Source: Opitutaceae bacterium (GTDB lineage: Bacteria; Verrucomicrobiota; Verrucomicrobiia; Opitutales; Opitutaceae). Taken from it: 64,000 nucleotides of DNA. Position numbers and translations under genes: made by a program. The notes beneath the pieces were generated by a model. The model had not been told where the DNA came from, ran no database searches, and worked only from the letters and a program-made list of their open reading frames with translations. The DNA is taken from assembly GCA_024711005.1 (NCBI GenBank), contig JANJTQ010000089.1, forward strand, positions 1 through 64,000. Direction: 5' to 3'. Below are positions 29,543-40,300 of this stretch, one piece after another; positions within the stretch are counted from its first letter, which is position 1, and each line of letters opens with the position of its first letter.

Positions 29543-32500
29543 TTGCCTTCCGCGATGCACCGCTTTGTCGCCCTCGCCCTGACGCTCCTTCTCGCCGCCG
29601 CCGCGCCGGCCGCGTCGACGCTGCTGGTGTTCGCGAACGACTTCCAGTTCCCCGGAGGCTGGATGGTCGATCTTCGCAGCGGCTCGATGGGCGCTCGCAT
29701 TCTCCGCAGCCCGGGTACGGACATCAATGCCCTCACCGGCGTCAACGTCCCGGTCGCCGGAGACTACAAGGTCTGGGTGCGCACCGTGGACTTCCCCGAC
29801 GCCGAACCCCGCACCCGCACCTTTGCCGTCGCGGTCAACGGCAGGCGTCTACCCCACGACGCCGGCCGGCACGGTCGCCGGGGCTGGGCTTGGGAACCCG
29901 TCGGCGAAGTGAAAATCGAGGCCGGCGAGACCATCCTCGAAATCATCGACGTGTCCCGTTTTTGGGGCCGCTGCGACGCCCTTCTTCTCAGCAACGACGC
30001 CGGCTTCGATCCAAACGGAAAACCGTGGTCCGCGCTGCTCAAACTGAAAACCACCCCCATCACGCTGACTCCCGACTCCGGCTCCGACACCGTCGATCCA
30101 TCCGCCACCACCACACTTTCCGGTCCCGGCCGCCAGGTGGCGACGCTCGAAAATGCCGCGGCGCGTGTCCGCTTCTTCGAACACACGGATGCCCAGGGAG
30201 CCACGCTCCTTCGTCGCGAGACCAATGTCCGCACCGCCGAGGGTTGGGTCGCGGTCCCCTCCGAGGCCGCCGCCGAATCGCTCTTCGTGCTCCATAGCCC
30301 GAACAAGAACGTCGACACGTCCGTGATGCATCCGCGCTGGAACAACCCCGACAACCAAGTCGTCATCCGCTCCGGCGGCCGCACCTATCGCACCGCGACC
30401 GACACCGCCAATCCCTACCGCGCCGGCGCCCGCACCGACTACGTCGCCCGCTCGGCGACCACGTTGCCCGACGGCTCCGTTCAACTTTCGTTTCACCCCA
30501 ACATCGGCGGCAATGCGGCGACGGCTTCCGACACAGCCGAACCCCTGACCGCCGTTTGGCGAACCGCCCCCGGCGGCGGCGATTTCGATGTGTCCGTAAC
30601 CGTAAAAGCACTACACGACGGGTTCTACTCCGTCGGACAGGCCCCCTTCGTCGCGCAAAGTCCAAAGGACGTCCGGTTCAACCTGCTCCCGCCGCTCTAC
30701 CAGTATCAACGCGCCCCCCGCGCCGCGATGGCCGTCCCCAGCAGCGCCACCCCCCACCCGTTGTCCGTCATCGAGCTTGCGGCCACCGCCACGCGTCCGG
30801 CCATCACCCTCGGCGTCGCCGCCGACCCCGCCGAACTGCCTTTCGAGTGGCCCAATCCGCTCAACGCCCGCTACGGCTTCGCGCTCCAATCCGAAGACGG
30901 ACGCCTGCAACCCGCAATCTTCCGGCCCCTCCTCGGCCTCGGCGATTCCCGGTGGAGACGCGATGAAGCCCGCACCCTGCGCTGGCGCATCCTCGCTCGG
31001 GTCGGCGACTGGCGCGGCACGCTCGCCTACGCCACGCATCGCATCTTCGGCGTCACCGACTATCGCCAGCCCGTCAACGCCTCCCTGACCGATGCCGCCC
31101 TCAACATTGTCGAGCTCATGCGGAATGAGACGGCCGCCGGCTGGGACCGCTCACTGCGCGGTTTCTGGAACATCGAAGGCGACGGACTCGCCACGCAGGC
31201 CTCGCCGCTCGTGCTACTCTCCGCGGCCGTCCTGACCGACGACGAGGCGTTCTACGTCAGCCACGGCCTGCCCGCCATCGAGTGGACGCTCACCCGCGCC
31301 ACCGCGCATTTCGCCCGCGTCGTCCCCAAGGCCCAGCCGCCCTACGTGAACGACAAGGACATCGAGATCACCAGTCCCTCGCGTTTCTACGGCGCCGCCT
31401 ACTGGCAAGGCGTCCACTCGCTGCTTGGCAATGCCAACCCTTGGGTGGCCGACTTGGTCAAACGCGCCGCAGCCGCCGGCCCGCGCCAGCGCTGGGTGCC
31501 CAAGTTCTCCGATGCCCTCGCGCTCTATCGGCTCGATCCATCGCCCGAGCACCTCGCCACCGCCGTCCGACAGGCCGAGGACTTTGTCGCCATGGAACTC
31601 AACGGACGTAAGACCGGCGACATCGGCTACGGACCGTTCTACAACCACGACTTTATTCCCGTCTGGTGGGACCTGCTCGCGCTTCACGAACTGACCGGCG
31701 ATGCCCGCTGGCTCGAAGCCGCCGAGACCGGCGGCATGCTCACCGTGGCCGGCCTTCGCTCGCATCCGCAGCCGACCACCCCGACCGTCACCGTCCATCC
31801 CGGCGGCAAATTCATCGGCAACCCCGCGCTCTGGTGGCGCGGCCATGAGCAGTATCGCCTCGGCGTCCCGCGCAAGCCCGGCGATGTTACCGAGAAGCAA
31901 GTCCCTTCCTGGCAGGTTTCGCCCGTCGGCCTCGGTTTCGAACAACCGGTGACCTTCTACATCGGCACCGGTACCGGTGAGACCGACGGGTTTCAACACA
32001 TCATGATGTCCTCGTGGACGCCCGGCTTGCTCCGCCTCCACGCCGCCACCGGCAAGGACGTTTACCGCGACTTCGCCCGCGGAGGCATTGTCGGTCGCTT
32101 CACGAACTATCCCGGCTACTACCTGCGCGGCTTCACCGACAAGGTCCACGAGGCCGACTACCCGCTCAAGGGCCCGGATATCACCAGCATCTACTACCAC
32201 CACATCCCGGTGCATCTCGCCTTCACGCTCGACTGGCTCTTCGCCGAGGCCGAGCTGCGTTCCAAAGGCGCGATCAAGTTCCCGTTCGGTCATCAGCTCG
32301 GCTACGTGTGGTTCAACAGCCGCATCTTCGGCGCCGACGGCGGCGAGGTCTTCGGCGACACCGGAGCCCGCCCGCTCCTGCCCCGCGGCGTCAAAGTCCC
32401 CGACGCCGGCCTCAACTGGATCGCCGCCCGCACCGCCGATCGCCTGTGGATCATCCTCATGAACGACGCCCCGTCGGCCCGGCCGGCGACCGTCGAACTC

Positions 32501-33052
32501 GACGCCGCCGCGCTCGGCCTGCGCGTGGACCAGCCCGTTCTCGTTCACACTCCTGGCGGTGAGCCGCCCCGGTCCATTGCATTCGAAAAACTGGCCTCGA
32601 GCGTCTCCGTGCCTCCGCGCGGACTGATCGCGCTCGGTTTCGCCGCCACACCGGAACCCGAAAAACCGAGCCTGCCGCCCGTAGCCGCATCCCCGCTCGT
32701 CGTCCCCATCGGCGGCGACCAGGGCAACGTGCTCGCCTGGCGCATCCGATCCCCCTTCGGCCGCGACTCGATCTACGTCTGCCTCGACGGCGGTCCGGCC
32801 CGCAAGGCAGGCGTCGAACTGCTCCTCGAAGAGGACTCCGCCACCGAACCCCGCGTTGTCACCCGGTATCCCTACGAGTTCTCCGTCCACCCGATCCCCG
32901 TCGATAAAACCGTCTCGTTTCGTATTCGGATAACACATACAGACGGCGTCGTCGCCGAATCCGCCGCCCTTCAACTCCCGGGTATCACACCCCCGGAGGC
33001 GGCTCGCCCGTCTTCGCCGGATCTGCCGGCCAAAACCGCCGCCACCCCGTAA
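29543..33052 (+). CDS. Large secreted protein of unclear family; paralogue of 16615..20049
   Basis: Signal peptide; shared blocks TDYRQPVNASLTDAALNIVELMRNETAAGWD and KGPDITSIYYHHIPVHLAFTLDWLF. Confidence 0.86.
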   Translation: MPSAMHRFVALALTLLLAAAAPAASTLLVFANDFQFPGGWMVDLRSGSMGARILRSPGTDINALTGVNVPVAGDYKVWVRTVDFPDAEPRTRTFAVAVNGRRLPHDAGRHGRRGWAWEPVGEVKIEAGETILEIIDVSRFWGRCDALLLSNDAGFDPNGKPWSALLKLKTTPITLTPDSGSDTVDPSATTTLSGPGRQVATLENAAARVRFFEHTDAQGATLLRRETNVRTAEGWVAVPSEAAAESLFVLHSPNKNVDTSVMHPRWNNPDNQVVIRSGGRTYRTATDTANPYRAGARTDYVARSATTLPDGSVQLSFHPNIGGNAATASDTAEPLTAVWRTAPGGGDFDVSVTVKALHDGFYSVGQAPFVAQSPKDVRFNLLPPLYQYQRAPRAAMAVPSSATPHPLSVIELAATATRPAITLGVAADPAELPFEWPNPLNARYGFALQSEDGRLQPAIFRPLLGLGDSRWRRDEARTLRWRILARVGDWRGTLAYATHRIFGVTDYRQPVNASLTDAALNIVELMRNETAAGWDRSLRGFWNIEGDGLATQASPLVLLSAAVLTDDEAFYVSHGLPAIEWTLTRATAHFARVVPKAQPPYVNDKDIEITSPSRFYGAAYWQGVHSLLGNANPWVADLVKRAAAAGPRQRWVPKFSDALALYRLDPSPEHLATAVRQAEDFVAMELNGRKTGDIGYGPFYNHDFIPVWWDLLALHELTGDARWLEAAETGGMLTVAGLRSHPQPTTPTVTVHPGGKFIGNPALWWRGHEQYRLGVPRKPGDVTEKQVPSWQVSPVGLGFEQPVTFYIGTGTGETDGFQHIMMSSWTPGLLRLHAATGKDVYRDFARGGIVGRFTNYPGYYLRGFTDKVHEADYPLKGPDITSIYYHHIPVHLAFTLDWLFAEAELRSKGAIKFPFGHQLGYVWFNSRIFGADGGEVFGDTGARPLLPRGVKVPDAGLNWIAARTADRLWIILMNDAPSARPATVELDAAALGLRVDQPVLVHTPGGEPPRSIAFEKLASSVSVPPRGLIALGFAATPEPEKPSLPPVAASPLVVPIGGDQGNVLAWRIRSPFGRDSIYVCLDGGPARKAGVELLLEEDSATEPRVVTRYPYEFSVHPIPVDKTVSFRIRITHTDGVVAESAALQLPGITPPEAARPSSPDLPAKTAATP

Positions 33053-33070
33053 CCCCTTCCCCGCCCCCCG

Positions 33071-33159
33071 ACTTTCGATCCCCCTTCCGATAATCGCTTC
33101 CGCCGACCTCGCGGACTGCCCCTTTCCTCATACCCCCTTCCGCATTCGCTTTCTCCCCA
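33071..33159. repeat. Copy B of the diverged intergenic repeat (see 27385..27472)
   Basis: actttcgatcccccttccgataatcgcttccg...cgcggac...cctttcc...ttcgctttctcccc. Confidence 0.6.
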
Positions 33160-33243
33160 ACCCCGGGGAGTCGGGGCGGCCGTCCGCCCCTATTCCGGCC
33201 ACCCCGACCGGAACGTCTGCAACGTCAGTAACGTATTCCCCCA

Positions 33244-35757
33244 ATGATTGCTACCCAACGACTCCGTCCGTCCGGCCTCGTCGCGGCCGTTCTGTGCCTG
33301 ACCGCCACCACCTCCCTGTTCGCCCTCAACGCCCCAACCCTCGTCAAACCCACCCACAACTCCACCGGATACGTGCCGCATCCCAGCTTCAGCTGGAGCA
33401 CTGTCTCCGGCGCCACCAGCTATAAAGTCGAGATCGCCACCGACACCTCCTTCACCGATCTGGTCGCCACCCGCGAGGGTCTCACCCTCCCTCGCTACGT
33501 GCCGCTCACGGCCTTGGCCGCCGACACCTATTACTGGCGCGTCACCGCCGTCGACGGAAGCACCACCGCCGTATCGACGACCTTCACCCACCATGTTGCG
33601 ACACCGTCCAACACCACAACCATCGGATCCTCCGACTCCCTCGCCACCATTCGCACCAAACTCGCCGTCGCCGCCGCGACCACCGGTTCTGTCGTGAACT
33701 TTCCGGTCAATGGCAGCTTCGTCTTCGACCTCACCAATGAATCCGCCACGTACCTATTCACCCTCTCCGGCGCCACCGATCTCATCATCAACGGTCGCGG
33801 CACCGAGATCGTGCTGAAGAACAAACTCAAAACCGGCTTTCTCCGGATCACCGACTCCACCCGGGTCACCGTGCGCGATCTCGTGGTCGATTACGACCCC
33901 GTCCCCCATTCGCTCGTCAAGGTCATCGCCAACAACTCCGCGAGCCATCTCCCCGCCCAACACCTCGACCTGGATGTCGAACTCATGCCCATCACGGGAA
34001 AAACCTCCGCGTATTACCCCGAGCTCACCAACAACTCCGGCTTCACCGACCACTGGTCCTGGGCCACGCTCCTCGATAAAAACAATCGGGGTCGCCTCAA
34101 ACCCGGCGTATCCGGCTCCTTCGGTATCGCTCCCGCCGACGCCACGCGGACCAACGGCTCCAACGTGCCCGCCCGTTATCGCATCTATCACGAGAACTCG
34201 TCCTCCGGCCCCGCCTTCGCCGTCAACGACATCATCGCCATCGTCTGCCGCACCGGCACGGCTCCCCTCGCCTCCACCGGCAACGTCACCGATATGACGT
34301 TCGCCGGCATCACCAGCTATGCCAGTCCGATGGGCGACTTCTACTCCTACGACGGCACCGAGTTCAAGGTGCTCAATTGCCGCTCCATTCTGCGCGACGC
34401 CAGCCGATACGTGTCCGCCAATGCCGACGGCGTCCATACCCGGGCCAACCCCATCGGACCGTGGATTGAAGGCTGTACCTTCGTCGGAAATGCCGACGAC
34501 GGCGTCGCCCTTTACAACAAGGGCATCGCCATCACCGCCAAAAACTCCACCACCAGCCTCACCGTCTCCAGCGCCTACATGAACCTCAAGACGGGCGATG
34601 TCTTCCGGGTGTTCAACCCCGCCACCGGCGCCTTCCTCGGCTCAAATTACACCGCCGGCACCGTCACCTCGACCACCGTCGCCTTCTCGCCCGCCCTCTC
34701 CCAGGCCGACTACGACGCGATCACGATTCCAACGGCGGACGACCTGAAGTTTCAGCTCTTCAACGCCTCCCGCCGCAACGACCGCTTCATGGTCACGGGC
34801 AACACGTTCACCGTGCGAGGCCGCGGTGCCATCGTTCGATCCGCCACCGGCATGATCGAGAACAACGCCTTCCTCGGCTGCTCCTCGCCCGCGGTCGCGC
34901 TCTACAACGAAGCCGCCTTCTGGTGCAACGGGTCCTATTCGCGGTACGTCTCCATCCTCGGCAACAACATCGAGGACTGCGGCTTCGACCCGCTCGGCCT
35001 CGACGCCGGCGCGATCACCGTGCGCTTCAACAAAGTGGGCACCTCGGGCTCCCAATCCGGTAACGCTCTCTCCGACCAGAAGGTCCACGAGGTCATCGTC
35101 ATCGCCGACAACATCATCAAGAACTTCGCCCAACACGGCATCTTCTTCGCCAACGCCACCAACAGTATCCTGACGGCGAATACGTTCGTCTCCGACGTCG
35201 CCGGCTTCGTCCACCCCGGCGATCACCATGGCATCACCGTCCGGCAGACCTACGGCACCATCGTCGCGGATAACAGCTTCTGGGATGAAGGCCGCGCCCT
35301 CACCAGCGTGGTTCACTCCGAGAACAACAGCAACTTCACCGCCACCAACAACACCCCGCCGGTGACCCTCGACAACACCGACTCCGCCGGTGTGACCATC
35401 ACCGGCGGCTGGTCCGCCGGCACGGGCATCGCCGGCTACTACGGGAGCAACTACCTGTTCGCCGACGGCATTGGAAAAAGCGTGCGCTTCACCCCGACGC
35501 TCGCGACGGCCGGCACCTACGAGGTCCAAGTCCGCTGGACCGCCCACGCGAACCGCGCCAGCAACGCCCCCCTCGAAATCCACCGCGACGGCGGCACCAC
35601 CGCCATCTCGATGAACCAGCAGACCAACGGCAGCCAATGGGTGTCCTTCGGCACCTTCTCGATGACCCCGAGTTCCAACCATGGCGTCACCATCAAGACT
35701 GACGGCGCCAACGGCTACGTCGTCGCCGATGCCGTCCGCTTCATCCTCATCGAATGA
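33244..35757 (+). CDS. Secreted right-handed beta-helix (polysaccharide lyase/hydrolase-like) protein with N-terminal Fn3-like and C-terminal golvesin/CBD-like domains
   Basis: PTLVKPTHNSTGYVPHPSFSWSTVSGATSYKVEIATD (Fn3-like); repeated beta-helix turns; C-terminal TYEVQVRWTAHANRASNAPLEIHRDGG...VVADAVRFILIE. Confidence 0.8.
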   Translation: MIATQRLRPSGLVAAVLCLTATTSLFALNAPTLVKPTHNSTGYVPHPSFSWSTVSGATSYKVEIATDTSFTDLVATREGLTLPRYVPLTALAADTYYWRVTAVDGSTTAVSTTFTHHVATPSNTTTIGSSDSLATIRTKLAVAAATTGSVVNFPVNGSFVFDLTNESATYLFTLSGATDLIINGRGTEIVLKNKLKTGFLRITDSTRVTVRDLVVDYDPVPHSLVKVIANNSASHLPAQHLDLDVELMPITGKTSAYYPELTNNSGFTDHWSWATLLDKNNRGRLKPGVSGSFGIAPADATRTNGSNVPARYRIYHENSSSGPAFAVNDIIAIVCRTGTAPLASTGNVTDMTFAGITSYASPMGDFYSYDGTEFKVLNCRSILRDASRYVSANADGVHTRANPIGPWIEGCTFVGNADDGVALYNKGIAITAKNSTTSLTVSSAYMNLKTGDVFRVFNPATGAFLGSNYTAGTVTSTTVAFSPALSQADYDAITIPTADDLKFQLFNASRRNDRFMVTGNTFTVRGRGAIVRSATGMIENNAFLGCSSPAVALYNEAAFWCNGSYSRYVSILGNNIEDCGFDPLGLDAGAITVRFNKVGTSGSQSGNALSDQKVHEVIVIADNIIKNFAQHGIFFANATNSILTANTFVSDVAGFVHPGDHHGITVRQTYGTIVADNSFWDEGRALTSVVHSENNSNFTATNNTPPVTLDNTDSAGVTITGGWSAGTGIAGYYGSNYLFADGIGKSVRFTPTLATAGTYEVQVRWTAHANRASNAPLEIHRDGGTTAISMNQQTNGSQWVSFGTFSMTPSSNHGVTIKTDGANGYVVADAVRFILIE

Positions 35758-36033
35758 CGATCCGCCGGGGGTAATTCGCGCACGCCTCTCTTCGCATGAT
35801 GGGATCGATGAACGCGGCTTCCATGGGAAGAAGTATGCCGATCTTTGGAGTGGATGGGGTGAGAGCCACGGTCCCGGAGCAAAGCACCTCACTCCATCAC
35901 CGTCGATCGCCTCGTGGCGGGCAGTTCACCCTACACCCCGGACCCTTGTCGCACATCGCTGTCCACACAACCCGCCCGAAAAATCTCGTCGAGGCTGGGG
36001 AGCTCAACGAGGACATCCAAATGCGGCCGGCTC

Positions 36034-37233
36034 TCACTCCACGAGAATAAGGTCGCTGCTCGCGATCAACTCCCGCTCGTCGATCACGTTGAAGTAGGCG
36101 ATCTTCGCGTCCTCCGGAAGTTTCGCCTGCACCCGGCCTCCATCAAGGCGTGCCGGCAGCGTCTCCCAGCGCCGGTCCTGCCAACGCCCGCCGTCGCGGG
36201 TGAAGTTCAACTCCGCCCGTAAAAGAGGCGTCTCCGACTTGAAGTCCGCATATGCCACCTGCCCTTCCCGCCTCTCCCCGAGCGAACGCGCGAGCGGCCT
36301 GCGGTCACGGGTGATGGAGTCGGCAAAGGCGTGGATTTCCTTCGGCCCTTCGCCGGCCTCGCCGTGTCCGTGCGGCATGCGCACCCGCAGGCACAAGGCG
36401 CGCGTGCCCGAAGCAAGCCGATGCGATCTCCGCCAGGCATGCGGCGTGAAGGCGAAGTCGTTGGTCCCATTCAACCAAAGCATTGGCGTCGTGACGTGCC
36501 TCAAGCGGCGCGCCGGATCCCAAAGCTCGCGCCATACCGTTGCCCGTTCCGAAGCTTCCGTCCAAGCGGAGCTCTGCTCGATGAAGCGCGAGCCGTCGTC
36601 CTCGTTCTCAGCAATGTACCCGCAACCATAGACCAGCGCCGCGAACTTCAGTCGCGGGTCCACGGCTGCCGCGTTGCACGCGACGACCGCCCCCCATGAG
36701 ATGCCGCTGATGCCGATGCGAACCGCGTCCACCTCTGGAAACGAGGCGAGCAGAGAAGCGGCCAGCACCGCATCGGCGACCGCATGAAACATCCACTGAT
36801 CCACAACCGGTTCGAATACGTCGCCCGCTCCGACTCGTTTCGGTCCCGCATTCTCCGGATTGCTCGCCCAAGCGCCGTGCGAGCCGATCGGCAGACCGCC
36901 GTCGTGATCCATCGCGATGGCTGCGTAACCACACGAGACCCAGCGCGCGACCCAGTCTGAAAAGGCCGTGCCTCCCCCGCCATGGACAAGAACGATACCC
37001 GGAACTTTTGCGTTCGGCGTCGCAGTGACCGGCCGGCCGTAGAACGCGAAAACGCGGGTGGGCTTTCCCCGATAGGGCAGCCCCTCGAAACAGAGCGCGC
37101 GAATGGCCGAGGGGAGCCCCCGAGAGACATCGGAATCGGTGAAGGCCACCGGCGCCGGAGAGATAGCGGGAGCTTTTCCCAACGCATCAAAATTCCAAGG
37201 GTCGGAACCAGAGGAACCAAGTGAACCGGACAT
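36034..37233 (-). CDS. Alpha/beta hydrolase (acetyl xylan esterase/dienelactone hydrolase-like)
   Basis: VPGIVLVHGGGGTAFSDWVARW, GISGISWGAVVACNAAAVDPR, TPMLWLNGTNDFAFTP. Confidence 0.85.
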   Translation of the reverse strand: MSGSLGSSGSDPWNFDALGKAPAISPAPVAFTDSDVSRGLPSAIRALCFEGLPYRGKPTRVFAFYGRPVTATPNAKVPGIVLVHGGGGTAFSDWVARWVSCGYAAIAMDHDGGLPIGSHGAWASNPENAGPKRVGAGDVFEPVVDQWMFHAVADAVLAASLLASFPEVDAVRIGISGISWGAVVACNAAAVDPRLKFAALVYGCGYIAENEDDGSRFIEQSSAWTEASERATVWRELWDPARRLRHVTTPMLWLNGTNDFAFTPHAWRRSHRLASGTRALCLRVRMPHGHGEAGEGPKEIHAFADSITRDRRPLARSLGERREGQVAYADFKSETPLLRAELNFTRDGGRWQDRRWETLPARLDGGRVQAKLPEDAKIAYFNVIDERELIASSDLILVE

Positions 37234-37310
37234 AGGGGAGCGAAAGAGAGTTTCGGTTGATCAGGGCGCGACGGCCTTTTCCACGCGGGTGTTTTGGTGC
37301 AAGATCGGAT

Positions 37311-40300
37311 CTACCAGTAATGAAACTGATATGGGTCGGCGGGCTTGAAGAGCGGTTGATAAAGACGAACTCGCGAGGGTTGTCCGCTTGTGGTGTCGGC
37401 GGTGGATGTGGCGTCTGACGCACCACCTTCCTCGATATCGGCCCAGAAGCCGAAGCCTTTGCTTCCGCCCGCGGCTTTGATGGTGAGCACGTTCTCGCCC
37501 TTGCGCAGGGGGACATCTATGATGAAGGCGGCGGGTTTGGGCGCTCCGTGGCCTTCGTGGACCGTGAGTGCAACACGACCGTTGATCCAGAACTTCAACC
37601 AGTAGTCGGCGCCCAGACGCATGCGAACGAGGCGGTTCGTCTCGGAGATGATCTTCCGCTGCGCATAGACGACGGAGTGCTCGCCGGCGCCCAGATCGCG
37701 AGCGAAGTCGACGAAGCCGTCGGCCGAGGCGTGCACCACCTTTCGCCAGTCGAGCGAGGCGCCGTCGTCCCGGCGATACACGGTGTTGGGGTTGTCGTCG
37801 CCGGCGATCGCCTCGGCCTCACCCGGCGAGGGCGCGCCAAGCAGCGTCTTCGGATCGGTTTCGCCGACCGGCCAGGGACCAAGCGCATGCCAGCTGGCGA
37901 TCGGCCGAAATGTATTCGACCGTTCAATACTGCACACGCGGGAGGCCACCGCGGGCGATGACGTCGCCCCGAGATTGGTCATAATTTGCGCGACGAGACG
38001 GTGGAGCCGGGAGACGCTCAATTGCACCGCCTCACGCTTTTCCGGGTCGTCGTGGTGACGCCGCGCCAACATCGCAGGCGAGACTTGCAGCCAAACCTCG
38101 CGACCGGCTCCCCGGGGCCGCTGCAGCGCAATGCCGCCGGCCAAGACCTCGGTTCCTTCCGGTTGCGCTCCGTGAGAAAAGGTCTGTACGGACAACGTGT
38201 CTCGCCAGCGGAGCAACTCGGGACCCACGGCTCGCAGGACGGAAACGGAGGTCGTCCCTCGCGCCTGCACGATCGTCCGCAGCTCGGCCGCCAAGCCGGA
38301 TTGGCGCAAGGTCCCGGCACTCTGCGGCAGACGCAGGATGGTACCGCCGGATTCAAGAAAATCATTGAGTTGAGCAGGCGGGAGCGAGCCGCCGTTTTCG
38401 CCCAAAACCAGCAACCGGCCCGCGCCGCCACGTGGTTCCCCGGATGTCAGGTCCACGTGCAGTGTGCGAAGCAGAGCTTCGTCTTCCGGCACCCCGCTGA
38501 AGAACACTTGCCGGCGAGACTCGAGGGGGCCGGCCACCGCCTGCAACAAATTCCTCGCCAGATGTGTCGCCACCGGATCGATGCCCACTCGTCCGGTGAA
38601 ATCCAGGGAACTGAAGTACACGACGCCGCGTCCGTGCCTCCATTCGAGGAGCGGAGAGTAGGCGAGATCGAACTCCGTTTTTAGAATCGGCGTGAAGCCC
38701 ACGACCTCGGGAATTTTCAGGACAACGGAAGCCACCGCGTGCCGGTTCGTCCAATGCGGGGCGCGCAGATTGTCGTAAGCCTTCACATGCCGGCCTTCGG
38801 GCAGCAGGTCGGGCGAGCCGCGCCAATTGATAAGATCCTCGGCGCGCAGTCCCGCGAGAACAGGTCCGTTCCGGTCCGCCGCAAAGGTGTAACGCGACAG
38901 CGTTTCCTCGGTCTCGAACCCGAGCATTTCCCAGCTCGACGGCGGTTGCTCCAAGATCAGCACACGCAAGCCGCGGGCGATGTCCGCAACCGTATAGGGC
39001 AGCGGTTCGCCCGCGTTGAGCGCTTCCCGTCCGATCAACAGCACGTCGAACCCCGCGAGCGTCATACCCTCCTTCCATGTGATCGGTCGCACCCCGAGTT
39101 GGCGCAACCAGGGGTCGCTTTTCCCGGCCGGGTCGTGGAGCGCCACCTTCAACCCGCCCAAATCGAGCGGCTGGAGCCGTGGGAAAACCTGCAGGGCAAA
39201 GGCGTCGGTCGCGATTTCCCTCCCTTCCTCGGTCACGCGCAAAGACAACTCCGCGTTCTCTTGCGGCGCGATCAACGAGAGGGGAAAGAAGGCGATTTGT
39301 CCCGGCGTCAAGGTGACTTCCTCCCGGCCGTGCATCGTCTGCTTGCCGCCGGCCGAAAGGGTCCACCCGAGGGTCACGGTCTTTGGAACGGCGCCGTCCC
39401 ACACCACCGCGATTTGTTTCTGGAAGTGTTCTCCCGCATAGAAAGCGTGCGTCTTGTCGGTGTGGACCTCGCCGCCCGCGATGTAGGCGAGGAACGGCTG
39501 GTTTGACCGGGCGTGGATATCGAAATTGGGGTTTGCCCACGCGGGTTTCGCGGTCAGCGGGGCCGGCAGTTGTTTGTAGCGGTTGAGATAGCCGGGGTTT
39601 GCGACGCCCGGCGGATTCCCGTAGCCGACGTCGAGCAGCCAGTGCAGCCAGCCGGCATTCACTCCCCACATGCGCCATGCACGGTTGGTGTGGTTGATGA
39701 AAATGTCCTGGAATTCCCAATACGCCGGGAAGTCGGCGAGGTCCACGGACGGCCAGCTTCCGAAGCCGCTCGTGTTCGCCAGCCCGAGGCCCACCAACGA
39801 CTCCAGTCCCTTCGCGGTCTCCCGTTCATAGGCGCGTTCGCCCAAGTACAGGGCGAGGTATTCCGTGATCAGGAACTGACGCCCTTTCCAGAAATTGGCG
39901 GTGAAGGGTTGCCCGAACTCGGCGGCGGCGTAAGGCATGTCGCCGTCCCGCGCCCAGGCCAGCGGCCATTCTTCGCGTTCCTGTAATGGCGCGAAGTTGA
40001 GATAAACGTTGGCGCTGGAGATGTCGCCCAAGCTTCCGTCCGCATGAGAAAACACCAGGCGAGTCGGGTCCGCCGATCGCACGATGTCGCAGGCGGCGGT
40101 GATCACGCGACCCCGTTCCGGCGGGGCGGCTTCACGCCGGCCCAGCGTCGCAGGATGGATGTTGGACTGCGGATTGTAGCTGTTCATGCCCATCGCCCAG
40201 ACGAGGATCGAGGGATGGTTGCGGTATTTGCGCGTGAAGCGCCGCACCTCGCGCTCGTAGGCGTCCCGAAGCATCCTGTCGCCGAGCAAGACCGGGCCGA

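Noticed and set aside
31214-32974. 586-aa minus-strand ORF
   Set aside because: Antisense shadow of the 1169-aa secreted protein, no recognisable domain.
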